A stretch of DNA of 64,000 bases from Hirundichthys speculiger (lineage: Eukaryota; Chordata; Actinopteri; Beloniformes; Exocoetidae). Shown piece after piece: positions 37,215-60,569 of this stretch (positions are counted from its first letter, which is position 1; each line of letters begins with the position of its first letter). The stretch covers positions 310,001 to 374,000 of the forward strand of contig JAGFBZ010000555.1 of the NCBI GenBank assembly GCA_018398805.1. The letters are read 5' to 3'. The position numbers and the translations under genes are program-made. The notes beneath the pieces were generated by a model. It searched no databases. It was not told the origin of the DNA and saw only the letters and a list, made by a program, of their open reading frames with translations.

Positions 37215-39010
37215 ACAAGACAAGGCAAGTTTATTTGTAGAGCTCAATTTGTACTCAAGGCAATTCAAAGTGCTTTACAGATACATAAAATCACAAGAAG
37301 GCAAATAGTCATTCCATAAATCAAACAAGAATAAAAATAATAATTAATAAATTAAATGAATAATAATTTTAAAAGAAGAATACGTTAAATTAAAAATGAA
37401 GAGTGCAGATAAAATCCTTAATGAATTAAATTAAAAATGAAGAGTGCAGATAAAATCCTTTCAGTCATCATCTTCACATCTGAACTGTTTTCAGTCTGGA
37501 TCAGAACATTGTCAGAGTTCAGGTCAGAGACCTCAGGACTGGACTAATATGGTCGCATCTCCTGGTTCTAGTCAGGACCGGTGCAGAGAGCTCAGGACTG
37601 GACTAATATGGTCGTATTTCCTGGTTCTAGTCAGGACCGGTGCAGAGACCTCAGGACTGGACTAATATGGTCGTATCTCCTGGTTCTAGTCAGGACCGGC
37701 GCAGAGACCTCAGGACTGGACTAATGTGGTCGTATCTCCTGGTTCTAGTCAGGACTGGCGCAGAGACCTCAGGACTGGACTAATGTGGTCGTATCTCCTG
37801 GTTCTAGTCAGGACCGGTGCAGAGACCTCAGGACTGGACTAATATGGTCGTATCTCCTGGTTCTAGTCAGGACCGGTGCAGAGACCTCAGGACTGGACTA
37901 AATTTCTGACCTGATTTTTTTGGTTCTAGAGAGAGAGTCTCAAGGTGACTGATAACACTTTCTCTTTGTTTCTGTGGGCCACAGACAATGGTTTCAGTTT
38001 TGTCTGAGTTTAGCTGGAGAAAGTTGTTTTGCATCCACACACTGATCTGTTCAATGCAGTGACACAATAAATCTCCAGGCCCAAGTTCTCCTGCTGTCAG
38101 TGACACATAGATCTGAGTATCATCTGCATAGTTGCTGTAGGACTCATTATAGCTGCGTATTAAATGGCCTAATGGAAGCATGTACAGATTGAACAACAGG
38201 GGTCCCAGGACTGACCCCTGGGGAACCCCACAGCTCATGGCCATTTGGTCTGAGACACAGTTACCAATTTTAACAAAGTATCTCCTGTCCCTGAGATAGG
38301 ACCTGAACCAATTTAAAGCAGTTTCAGAGATTCCTACCCAGTCTTCTAAACTCTGTAATAAGATCACATGGTCAACTGTGTCAAAGGCAGCGCTTAGGTC
38401 CAGCAGAACTAAGACTGAGACTTTGCATGCGTCTGTGTTCAGGTGAATATCGTTTGTCACCTTGATCAGGGCTGTCTCAGTGCTGTGGTGGGGCCTGAAG
38501 CCTGATTTAAAAGTGTCAAAAACATTGTTAGACAGGAGAAAGTCAGTCAGCTGTTGATATACAACTTTTTCTAGGACTTTGCCAAAGAATGTCAGGTTTG
38601 ATATGGGCCGATAGTTCTTCAGTACTGTGGCATCAAGACTGCTCTTCTTTAGACGAGGCTTAATGACAGCAGTTTTTAAGGCCTCTGGGAATGTTCCAGT
38701 CTGAAGTGAGATGTTGGTTAAATCAGTGAGCTGTGGTAACAAACTGCTCATCACAGACTTTAGAAATCAAGTGGGAAACTCATCAAGACAGCACGTTGAT
38801 GGACTCAGACTGCAGATGATCTCTTTGACTGTTTTGTCAGTTACAGGTGAGAAATGTGTCAGATCTAGGAGTCTAGTTGGCAGAAGAGTAGTTGTTTGTG
38901 TTGTTTGTGTGGAAAATATTGAATTTTTTATACCTTGACCTCTGTCATTAAAGAATATTGCAAACTCATTACACTTTGACGTAGAAATGAGTTCTAAGGG
39001 CAGTGACACT
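37215..39010 (-). mobile_element. L2-like LINE with near-intact reverse transcriptase segment
   Basis: Minus-strand frame 37867-38754 (295 codons) is a non-LTR reverse transcriptase: motifs KNYRPISNLTF, LDLSAAFDTVDH, SCGVPQGSVLGPLLFNLYM and SNYADDTQIY (catalytic YADD) appear in the right order. Upstream frame 38767-39009 is the same frame, separated by one TGA at 38767-38769 between EFPT and FLKSVM, where active relatives usually have arginine; CGA to TGA decay would explain it. The 3' UTR (37221-37290, complement) has the usual tail of this family. The endonuclease domain is absent, so the copy is 5'-truncated. It contains the 59-bp minisatellite. Confidence 0.9.
37525..37901. repeat. 59-bp minisatellite (about 6.4 copies)
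   Basis: Units beginning CAGAGACCTCAGGACTGGAC start at 37525, 37584, 37643, 37702, 37761, 37820 and 37879: an exact 59-bp period with no indels and only scattered substitutions. The array lies in the 3' region of the LINE copy, just past the end of its reverse transcriptase frame. Confidence 0.97.
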
Positions 39011-39059
39011 GGAGGGTTTGTTAATCTGTTTACTGTAGCAAACAGGACACAGGAGTTGT

Positions 39060-39175
39060 TACTGTAGTTTTTGATTATTTACTGGTTCTTTTTTTTTTTT
39101 TTTATTCTTCTGTATGTCTAGTACATTTGGAAAAATTGACAATAAAGTTGACTTTGACTTTGACTTTGATTTCAA
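39060..39175 (+). repeat. LINE-type 3' tail with short tandem TTTGAC units
   Basis: ACAATAAAGTTGACTTTGAC followed by further TTTGACT repeats is a typical 3' end of fish L2/CR1-type elements, here on the plus strand, opposite to the adjacent L2 copy. Confidence 0.55.
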
Positions 39176-39598
39176 CCAGGTCTCTCTCACTGCCACATCC
39201 CCAACATTTTAACAGTTTGCTTGCTCTTAAATGGGGGTTAAGTTTAGTTTCCATTTTGATGCCTGACTGCTGCTGCCGGAGCCGCTGGAGTGACAGTTTG
39301 TGGACGTAGCAGTTTGTTGGGAGACCCTCAATCTGTCAAGTGACCCTCAGACCAACAACTAACCAAATCTGGATAAAGAAGCGCATGAAGTCTTGAGTGA
39401 CAGCGGGACATCGTGGGATTGTTATGAACCTGAAGTTCTTAGGATGAAGGACAGTGCTTCTTTCTTTGATCTATAGTTTTAAAGATATTTTAATGTTGCT
39501 GTAGGCAAAAACTTGTCTGCCAAACAAAAATTTCCTTCTTTCTGTGCTCAAATAATTCAGCCAAAACAAGCAATAAAGATCATACGCCACATGTTCCA

Positions 39599-39669
39599 AT
39601 TAAGTGCCAATTAAGAATGAAGTAAAAAAAACAGAGAGAGGTTTGTGAAAATGTGTTTTCCTACAGTCA
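39599..39669 (-). repeat. right arm of the inverted repeat around the L2 block
   Basis: Inverse copy of 37083-37155, ending GTGTTTTCCTACAGTCA. See the left arm. Confidence 0.8.
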
Positions 39670-39679
39670 TGTCACCTTT

Positions 39680-41110
39680 GTAGTGAAAGGTTAGCACGTG
39701 AGTGCAGTGATTACTGCAGTGCAAGCAGAACTGGTAAGATCAATGCAGATTTGGAAAATGGTATCTGGTATCAAGCATCACACATCTCAGACCTAAAGTT
39801 CAATAGCGGGCCATTGTGTAACACGCCTCCACGCATCTCACATAGATATGAAAACCACCAAGCTTTCACGCATACGACACAACAAGTGTTGCAATGCTCG
39901 ATGCTTGAACTCTGGAGTCAGCAGCTGCCTGTAGACGGGGTTCTCGCTTGCAGGGGCACAGAGGGTATCTGATGCATTTGCGTAGGTTTCGGCAGCAGCC
40001 AGAGGTGGTAAAAGGGGAGAAGAGGGGTGAGTGAGCGTATGTGCAGAGGAGGTGTAGGAGGAAGAAGAGCATGATGTGCTCACTAAAAGGTCAGAGTCCG
40101 CTGTGTCTGAGGCGGGAAGCCACCGAGAAGACCATGGTGTTTGTGCTCAGAAGGCAACGTAAGAGCAGTCTCAAATCAATAAACAGCGGGGAAGGGTGGG
40201 GGTGATATCTGTGGGGAAGAGGTGAGAACAACAACAAGGGAAGGTGCAGTCATAGTGAAAATCCTCCAGCTCCGTGTAAAAACATGTGATGCTACTCCTG
40301 AATACTACAGAGTTAATGGTTTTTATTGTTAAGCCTCTGCAAGATCAGCTGAAGTTAGGTCAGCCAACTGACACTAAATATGGCTTCTCGCTCTCTCTAG
40401 AACCGTTTAATGACTCATCTGATGGAGAAGTAAGCAGTAGAGTGCAGAGACATACAATATCCTGTAAGGCCGAAGCTGCTTCTTAACCTTCTAAATATAT
40501 ATTTCACTTATACTTGACACCCAGGCCTTCACCCTTGATACAGGATGCTGCAATATTGCCAAAGTATTGCCACTGTATAGAAGTAAAATGTGACCTCTTC
40601 TTCATCTGAGTCAGACAGACAAACACCATGTGCTTAAGCTGATAAGACTTTATTTTGACGTGAAGCGTTGCTGTCATGTTGTGTGGTTGGGTGGACAGCT
40701 ACACGCATGGGCAGGGAAGCAAGACCAAACCATGATGCTCCCTCCACCATACGTTCACCACTGGGATGATGCTTTGACGAGTGTCCGCTCTGCATATTAC
40801 CTCTTTAGACGCAGACGAACAATTAATTAAATGCCCATATGCCAAAACAAAACATTTGAATCACCCGTGTCGACCAGGCTCTAACAACACCATCCAATCA
40901 TTCAATTCCTTTTTTCTTCAGAGATTTGAAGGTATTATCGAACCGAATAGGGCCTGCATGAGTATCGTATCTATTTTCATTCACGAGGGGGCAGCACCAG
41001 TCGTGACCCGTTGCATTTGGGGCTTTTTGCAGACGCGACCTCTTCAGGTGAAGAAAGCAGCAACCCAAAACAAGTGATGCAGATCATTGATCTTATGAAA
41101 CTGTCTCCCC
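39680..41110. other. intergenic stretch without recognised genes
   Basis: Short overlapping open frames only. No defined repeat ends or exon signals that I can support. Confidence 0.4.
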
Positions 41111-41120
41111 TCATACAACC

Positions 41121-41228
41121 ATGGTGTACTACTGTGCTGCTGTGGAGTGTACATCACATAGCGGCAAAGTAAAAACGACAGACATAACGTGTGTAAAGTG
41201 GCTGAAAAATCTCTCTGCGCAGAGATGA
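41121..41228 (+). pseudogene. THAP-like zinc finger fragment
   Basis: The 35-codon frame begins MVYYCAAVEC and contains VKWLKNLSAQR before a stop. The C-x4-C start and the KWLKN block match the N-terminal half of a THAP domain, but the central part is shortened and the distal C-x2-H pair is missing. Probably a relic of a THAP-bearing DNA transposon, since a repeat with a second copy at 26 kb follows directly. Confidence 0.45.
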
Positions 41229-41289
41229 TGGGAGGTATTGATTCAGCGCGAGAGTAAGGACATGACAGAGAAGACGGTCGATGTGCTGA

Positions 41290-41450
41290 ACCTCACAAGA
41301 AATTCTAGGCTCATCATTTTGACGAGATAAAGATCAGCACTGACAGCTACAGGTGATCATGTTTACTTTGCCTGGAATGACAGGAGGGGGCCGCGAGCGC
41401 TAGGGAAGACCGGAAAGGCGCAGATCTGCAAAGCCCCAGTTTTCAGGGGT
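41290..41450. repeat. dispersed repeat, copy 2 (first copy near 25990)
   Basis: Similar over about 160 bp to 25990-26160, in the same orientation. It follows the THAP-like fragment. Confidence 0.55.
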
Positions 41451-41459
41451 TTATTTTAA

Positions 41460-42880
41460 ACATTTTACTGACTCTTACCAGTTTTTCCCAAGATCTTCCA
41501 GCCAGCCTTTAAAATCCTTGCTCCGTATTTCCAGACAGGTTGAGCCCAACAGAGTTTTGAAGTTTTAAAGCCCCCCCCCCAGCTGCGACACTGGCCACCC
41601 ACCTGACCCATCTTGAAACACAGAACAGTCTGACTCACGCATGCAAGTCAGCGAGCTGACCACATGTCACAACCAAAACATCTGAAATGAGGATGGATGG
41701 ACAGATTAAATGAGGATAAATTCAAGGTCACGCTAATTGGCATCATAGGTTATTATGAGGTTAAGAGAGGCTAAACTAGCTGTCTCCTGATAACTGAGGT
41801 AAGGTGGGCTATTTCGCTTCCCCTACTCAAACAGACTTTAATAACCAATAATAACCGATCCACACCTCCAAACTTATTCCATTAACTGGACTCCAAATGT
41901 GCAAACTTCTGACTCCAACTAGTCTTCTTTGAAGTAATTACATATGGGTTCACTTTCTCTTTACGTCTGCACTGTGAATGTTGCAGAGGTCTGTTCAATA
42001 AAGACATGGAGAAACAATCATTGTTAGCGAGTTATCAGCTTAAGCACATTAGCATTGTCTAGCGTGTAGAAGCACGCTGAAAGCAGACTGGTGTTGACCG
42101 TTCGTGTAAGTCGGTGAATCTAACTTCAAAAAGTCCCCTGAGCCGTCTTCCTCTGTGTACTAAAGAATGGATCTTATTGTTACTATAGAGTTGACAGGAG
42201 AGGTAGCAAACTGACAAAAAAACAAGTTTCAGTGGTTTGCGCTGAAACCACCTCCATTCTCCACACGAAGCGATGATATCCTCTCTGCTGCTACCTGCAC
42301 GCAGCAGTTTAAGTTCTTTAGTTTGACCTGGGACATTTCGGACCATCTTCATCACTATCAAGTGTCAAAGTGAACTAAGTGCAAACTTTTCAAATCGTTT
42401 TTTTTAGTTTTATATCCCTTTACAATAATACAGATACAAACAAGACACACACAGGCCACATAACTGCTGCTTTACCTCTCAAGTGTACTTTAGCCTAAAC
42501 TAGATATGACATCTTTTCTGAAACAACACATCTTTTAGTGGCACTTCATGTCAAACTCACTTCCTCTTGTTTGTTCACAGCAGTGCACAACACTGGTGGT
42601 TACATGTCCAAAGTAAGCCAGAGTGTGAATCAGAGAGGCGCAGCGTTCTGTTGTGGTGTGAAAGGAGGAAACAGGACCTCATTTTGCGGTGCCCTATTTT
42701 TCCATTCCTGTCAGTAACCTGTTGAGGTTCTGGTTTGAGATGCTTCTCTCTGTCCACCGGACTGCAAAAGAGAAACAACAATGTCAGGCGCAAGTATTCA
42801 AAAAAACCATCACAACAACCAGGATCTAACGGCAGAAAATAAGTTTGTACAGGGATTAAAAGCGCTTACCCATTTCATCT
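41460..42880. other. intergenic stretch without recognised genes
   Basis: Contains a short poly-C run near 41572. No gene, RNA or clear repeat recognised. Confidence 0.4.
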
Positions 42881-42889
42881 GTCTTGTAG

Positions 42890-42973
42890 CATAGGTGAGG
42901 CTCTGAAGGTCATAGGTGAGGCTCTGAAGGTCATAGGTGAGGCTCTGAAGGTCATAGGTGAGGCTCTGAAGGT
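42890..42973. repeat. perfect 21-bp tandem repeat, four copies
   Basis: The unit CATAGGTGAGGCTCTGAAGG plus T is repeated four times without error. A multiple-of-three period keeps a minus-strand frame open, but nothing around it suggests a gene. Confidence 0.97.
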
Positions 42974-43611
42974 CAGAGGGGGGCTGACGTACGAGCCTCA
43001 TGGTCCCTCATGGTGAGGGACTTCCATGTTCAGGTCAGTGGCTCCAACTAAAAGTGGAGAGGAGCAATAAAATGCAGCAAGAATGTAACGATGGAATGAT
43101 TTGTTTTTGGCAAACACATATACATTTTTTAAAAAAAGGAGCACATCCATGCAGCCAGTGTGCTGTGGTGGACGTTGGCAACACACTGATGAAATATTCA
43201 GCAGGTACAACACATGCTCACATAAATGCATTCCCTTCATTTACTACTGTCTATGTGGCGGTCAGCATCATATAAGCAGTAACGGACTCACTCTTCCTGA
43301 CAGGGCGCAGCCAGCAGCACTGTCACAACCTGTGCACGTCTGCTCTTAACACACCACGTTAACTGGTAACTTGTACACAGAAAGAGGACTTAAAACCAGA
43401 AAACACTTTTCCCAAAACAATGTGACAAAGTTTCCCACATATAGGAAACAATCAGGACTACTGCAGTCAGACCAAACAATGCTCAGATAGATACAACCCC
43501 CCCACCCCACCACCAGCCACACATCAACATTTTTGGAGATGAAAGGGCTCATTGATCTTGTTAAATGTTAAAGTCTATGACAGCATAATAAGAAGAAGAA
43601 GTGTTGCCAGG

Positions 43612-43992
43612 AGAAAAGCCTCATTCTGTCTAAAAAGGACATGGACACATGACTGAGGTTTGAAAAACTATATCCAAACAAACTGCAAGACTCCTGCAGC
43701 ATCTAATGGACAGATGACACCAGGATTAAGTTGTTGACCTTGATGTCCAGTGTCATGTTTGGCAAAAACAGCATTTCGGCAGAAGCATGTCATGTCCAAC
43801 TGTCAAGCACGGAAGAGGAGGGCTCATGATCTGAAGCCACAGGACCTGGGCGCCTTGCAGTCTTTGAGTCAACTGTGAACTCCTCTGTTTACCAGAGAGT
43901 TTCTGAGTCAGATGTAAGAGTAAACATCCAACCGACGAAGCTTGGTTGAAACCAGGTCACGCAACAGGTCAATAAACTGAAATACACATCAA
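43612..43992 (+). mobile_element. Tc1-like transposon fragment
   Basis: Nucleotide sequence such as CAACTGTCAAGCACGG (about 43798) and CCACAGGACCTGGGCGCCTT (about 43838) follows the order of the catalytic region of fish Tc1-like transposases. Frames are broken, and the fragment ends next to a TA microsatellite. Borders approximate. Confidence 0.7.
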
Positions 43993-44015
43993 ATCTACAT
44001 GTACTTAGCATTGAC

Positions 44016-44018
<3 letters not shown>

Positions 44019-44088
<70 letters not shown>
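44019..44088. repeat. (TA)n microsatellite
   Basis: About 35 uninterrupted TA units, likely unstable and polymorphic. Confidence 0.97.
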
Positions 44089-44091
<3 letters not shown>

Positions 44092-44597
44092 GTTATATAG
44101 TTGTTTTTCTGAGACTGTATTTACCAAATACTAAGACTCTCTGAGGTCAGAACTGTATGAATGTATGGATGAGAAAGACATTAGTAAAACCTAAACAGGG
44201 TTCAAAGATACTATAAACCTGTGGGCGATTTACCATGACGCAAGCAACATGTTTGGGAAAAAACTAAACTAAACTGGGACAAGACTACGGGTAACTAAAG
44301 TTGTGTAACTCCTGGGGCCAGATGCATAAAAAGCTGTAGTTTGTGTTTGATGCGTAAAATAGTACGAACATGCACGACCTGCAGATCCAGGCCCATTTTT
44401 TCAACCATGAAAGAGTCCTTTGCTTATAAAAAATGTTTCCACCACAACAATATAGACCTGACAGTGAAATTACTGCTAAGAAGAAACGTCATTTTGCGGA
44501 AAATGAAAGTAAGATATTCAACACCAGAATAAAATTTGTTTTATTAGTCACTTTCAGTTTCAGGAAACTCCTCTCACAAGTCCTCTTTCAGTTTTGG

Positions 44598-44772
44598 CCT
44601 CCCTGGTGGCTCGGTGGCAGAGCTGTCACCTGCTGTCACCTGCTGCCACCTGGGAGGTCCCAGATCCAAGTCCTGCTGGCGTCAGGAAGGGCACCCGATG
44701 TAAAACCTGAGCCGAACCTCTCATGCGGATCACTCCGCCGTGGTGACCCCGAACAGGGAGCAACCAAAATGG
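44598..44772 (+). mobile_element. tRNA-derived SINE-like element
   Basis: TGGCTCGGTGGCAGAGC resembles a pol III A box, and GGTCCCAGATCCAAGTCC a decayed B box at suitable distance. The body (GGAAGGGCACCCGATGTAAA, then CACTCCGCCGTGGTGACCCC) matches a widespread fish repeat. Confidence 0.6.
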
Positions 44773-44779
44773 AAGTTTG

Positions 44780-46890
44780 TCAGTTTCAGTTTTGGAATCA
44801 CAAACTGAAACAAAAACTGCTGAACGGAAAAAGAAACAGAAGTGATCAGCTCTGCGAGGTCACAGCAAAGGACCAGAAATTAGACAATCTGGAAAAGAAA
44901 CAGAAAAATGTCTTTTATTAGGGAACAAATAACGTGAAATTGTCAGTTTTTTGTTAAACTCTGCTTTAACTTCTGATATCAGGCCTAAAACGCTTCAAAA
45001 TCAGTGCTAGTAATGGTCTGAAGAATGTTAGAGCCGTGCTTTCTCATTACACATTAAGCGTTTACAAAATCTATTTTCTGTGTGGGACAGGTGCGTGCGC
45101 GGTTTTTGTGTGAGCACACCTTTGATGCATGCAGCTCCTGGTGGAACATTTAACAGCTCGGTGCCCTGAAACAGGTCAATAACCAGGTGAAAGGAGTTGT
45201 GGTCACAAGGTTGTAACAAAACGAGGCTCTCTTCGCTCCAGAGCCGCCGCTTTTCATGACGAGGTCAAAAGATGCAACAGGTCTTACCACTTCAGGCCTA
45301 GCATAGAAGACAAGGGCATGGTTCTGTAGTGGAGACCACCAGAGGGGCTCAGGACCACTGCTGGACATCTCCCTCAGTGAACTCCATTAGTCACAGCATC
45401 CAACAAAATTAAACTGAAACCCTGCAAATAAAAACAGCTGTAAAGAAGAATAAGAAACGCTGCTGGACCGAAGCTCGCTGAGGTTGGACCGAGGTGATGT
45501 AGAACAGAGCCGTGGTCTGGTAAATCAGAATTTATCTGGCTGCAGATGCGGCTGCTTCTCTCATTGTTGCACCTTACATACCAAAAGTCTCTGGCCAACA
45601 TTTATCTAGAAACATTTTCATTTTTGGGTTCCCTCTATTTGTTAACTCCTGTAACCTTCTTCCATCGTTTGTTCCTAAAGTTGTAACTGAAGCAGGAAAA
45701 ACAAAAAGCACTGAGTGATGCTGCAGCCTGAAATGATCTGACCTTAATACTTTAAAAGCTTCTGGCTTGATTTTAATTAACAGAAAAGATAAAAACGTTG
45801 GAGGGTGCTCAGGTTTTTTTTATTTTATTTTCTTGCCTTTATCTAACAAATACTCTTAATTTTCCTGTTACTTTTGTGACTGTGTGCTGCTGAACTCTGG
45901 GCCAGATCTCCCTTACAAGAGAGCTTGACCTCAGCGGGATGATTCTTGCTTTATGGATGGATGGATGGATGGATGGATGGATGGATGAATGAATGAATGA
46001 TAGAGGGGCCCTGTGTCTTGTCATCAGCACACAATTCAGGGAAGCTCTTGCTTTCTCCAGCAACCACTGCAGATGTTGATCTCTTTAGCTCCTCAACACT
46101 TGTAGAAATATAAATAACACATTCACAAACATGCTGCCATCTCAGTTTTTCTAGGATCAAATTAAAACCGAGCTACAGATGTTAATTTCATAAAATCTAA
46201 TTTCTCAACTTCACTGTTTGCTACTGTTTTTATACCATTTTAGCTCAAAACACCATTTGAAGAACTTTCAAAATTGTTTCATTCTGCTTTGTTGTTTTTT
46301 TATTGTCATTCTGAGAACCACAAAATTGAGAAAAGCATGACAATCTGTAAGATTATGATCTTGCGGTCTGCGTTTTTTTTTCTTTCTGGTTTTAATAGGA
46401 ACCAGCAGCTCAAGCAGAACTTGGTTCCCCAGCTGGAGCAGAGGCAGCAGCTCACCGACCTGCAGAGCTCTGAGCAGCTTGGGTCAGCACACACTTCACC
46501 AGCGGCTGCAGGAAGCACAGACCAAAAACAAGAGCTTCTCACCTTCGTCTTTGTTGGGTTTGGGGCTTTTTTTTTGTCAAGTGAGGTCATAGTGAGATGA
46601 TAAACCGCTGAAGAGCTGAAGCCGAAGAAAACAATAGGTGTTAGATTTCATCAGAACGCCACACGCGACACCCAAGAACATTATATCAGGTTTCACCTCA
46701 GCGAAGGGATAGCGGGTTAGAAAATGACATTCAGCTGCAACAAGCAGCATACTATTTTACTGAATTACTGTACCACTACTTATTATTCACCACGACTTTA
46801 CAAGCCATCGTCTGAAGTGAGTGAATGTCCGCCTGTGCTGTTAACAGACGGTTACATGTAAAAGGGAAAGACCACAAAATAACACACATA
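44780..46890. other. intergenic stretch without recognised genes
   Basis: Holds one exon-like block at about 46400-46488 (splice-acceptor-like sequence followed by a frame reading NQQLKQNLVPQLEQRQQLTDL), described in the findings, and a tetranucleotide repeat. Nothing else supportable. Confidence 0.35.
45953..46000. repeat. (ATGG)n / (GAAT)n tetranucleotide microsatellite
   Basis: Consecutive ATGG units followed by GAAT units. Confidence 0.95.
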
Positions 46891-46912
46891 ACACAGCAGT
46901 TATGTTTTTGGT

Positions 46913-46928
46913 TTTATTCAACTTTATT
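46913..46928 (-). terminator. candidate polyadenylation signals of ube2i
   Basis: Two AATAAA hexamers on the minus strand (TTTATT at 46913-46918 and 46923-46928) lie 1.23 kb past the ube2i stop codon, which would give a 3' UTR of about 1.25 kb. Inference; other sites are possible. Confidence 0.4.
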
Positions 46929-48155
46929 TCACAATATTAGACCATAAATTGTGTCTTTTGTTATAATATCACGCACGATGTCAACTGGCTAAAACGATAT
47001 AAAACAGTACTTCCACCGCTTCCTGTTATTTATATTATGTACATGCACTCACATGTTTAGAGGCAAAAAAAAAAAATATCAGGCCTTCATTTACTCTCAA
47101 GTGCACTTTCTTGTTCCTTCCTCAGGCCGTCTCTCTGAGGATCCTTCAGCTTCTGTTGACCAGTCACTTATTTTTGGTTTTATATACATTTATGTTAATT
47201 GATGGAAGTATTAATGGCGTAGAAATGGGCCAAAACAAACACAGTCACAGGTTTTCTTACTTTTGACTACGCAGCTTCTTTACGTGATAGTACACCATCT
47301 TTGGAAGAAGACAACACTGACGAATGTGCATGAGGGGGGGTCATTACTTCAACCGACAGTTTCACTCTCAGTTAGATTCACTAATAGCATCTTCACACCA
47401 AGTGTCTTGAACTGGAATACAGAATGACTGGAGGAGGAAAAGCCTCGACTCTCCCGACCCACTTTCTCTAACTGCTTCCCACGTTAACATGGACCAGACC
47501 ACTTCCTACCAACGTAAGCGCCACAGTTTGGTTCACAACCAACGTGTGAAGTGCCAGGATTGTCTTTTATATGACTCTTGTTTTCTTTCCCATCTGAAAA
47601 GTCAGATGTGATGAATGTGTAATAAGAAGGAAATTAACTTCCACTGTGCTTCTGGCTGCTTCCAAGGTTTGATTAAAAACCGGAGGAGATTAAAATAGAT
47701 AGAACCTCCTCCTGCGCTGCAAAAAAAAAAAAGACTGAGGATTGCACATAGTGGTTGGACATGATGTCTTATTTGTGCAGCTCTGTCAACACATTACTTC
47801 CTTTTTTAATTGGATGCATGAATAAACTAAGCAGTCATGATAAAACTGGACATATGAATTATACAAGTTACACATGTCACATTGACAGCAGAGTTTTTGC
47901 ATCATCAGCTATGCACTGAAAATGCATAAATATTTCTCAGACAGATACAATCATAATCTTATGGATTTGTGAAGTTTAAAAAAGAAAAGAAAAGAAAAAG
48001 AAAAGAAAGAAAAGCAGGTTTGTTTGTCACCTGCGTATACTTCTACTTAAAAGTGGATTGTTGTTGGAGTGGTCCTTCAGGAGCTGCCTGCCTCCTGCGT
48101 GTCACCACTGTGGCTTCAGGCTGCTCGGGCGGGACGGGGGGGGGGGCTCTCCTCT

Positions 48156-60184
<12,029 letters not shown>

Positions 60185-60460
60185 TCATCAACGCCTCCCT
60201 GTGGAAAAACAAACCAAAACTAATCAATTCCATTCACGTTACACACACATTAATAACATCCTCTCAGCTTTATATATGCAAATATGCATAGACATTAAAA
60301 AAACAACAACATACTGATTAAACCGCCTAATGTCCGGACTCATCTGTTCATGACACTTTAACCACTTCGTTCCTCGGTACAGAAACTACAACTCAACGAC
60401 ATGGCGCGCACAAACACACATATCATTACTGTTACTTCACATTTATTCGAGTTACCTTAC

Positions 60461-60560
60461 CTCTTATTTTCGATTAATATCAGAGTTGTCAGGTAGTCTT
60501 CAGGGGTAGCTTATAAAGCTAACGTTAGCTCCACTGTGACGGAGACTACAACAAAAACAC
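60461..60560 (-). promoter_or_regulatory. candidate ube2i first exon and promoter region
   Basis: A good minus-strand donor (AAGAG/GTAAGG) at 60461/60460 fits the acceptor at 60199-60200 just before the ube2i start exon. The upstream exon limit is unknown. Sequence up to about 60870 is the likely promoter. No TATA box is obvious, in line with a housekeeping gene. Confidence 0.4.
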
Positions 60561-60569
60561 ACCCTTCTA

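Noticed and set aside
37525..37901. Regular direct repeats resembling a CRISPR array
   Set aside because: The 59-bp units are contiguous with no unique spacers, and the DNA is vertebrate. It is a minisatellite inside a LINE.
42810..43001. Repeat-encoded peptide (LQSLTYD repeated)
   Set aside because: The frame is open only because the 21-bp tandem unit is a multiple of three. No gene context.
44433..44921. 162-codon open frame on the plus strand
   Set aside because: It runs straight through the SINE-like repeat at 44598-44772, so the open frame is incidental.
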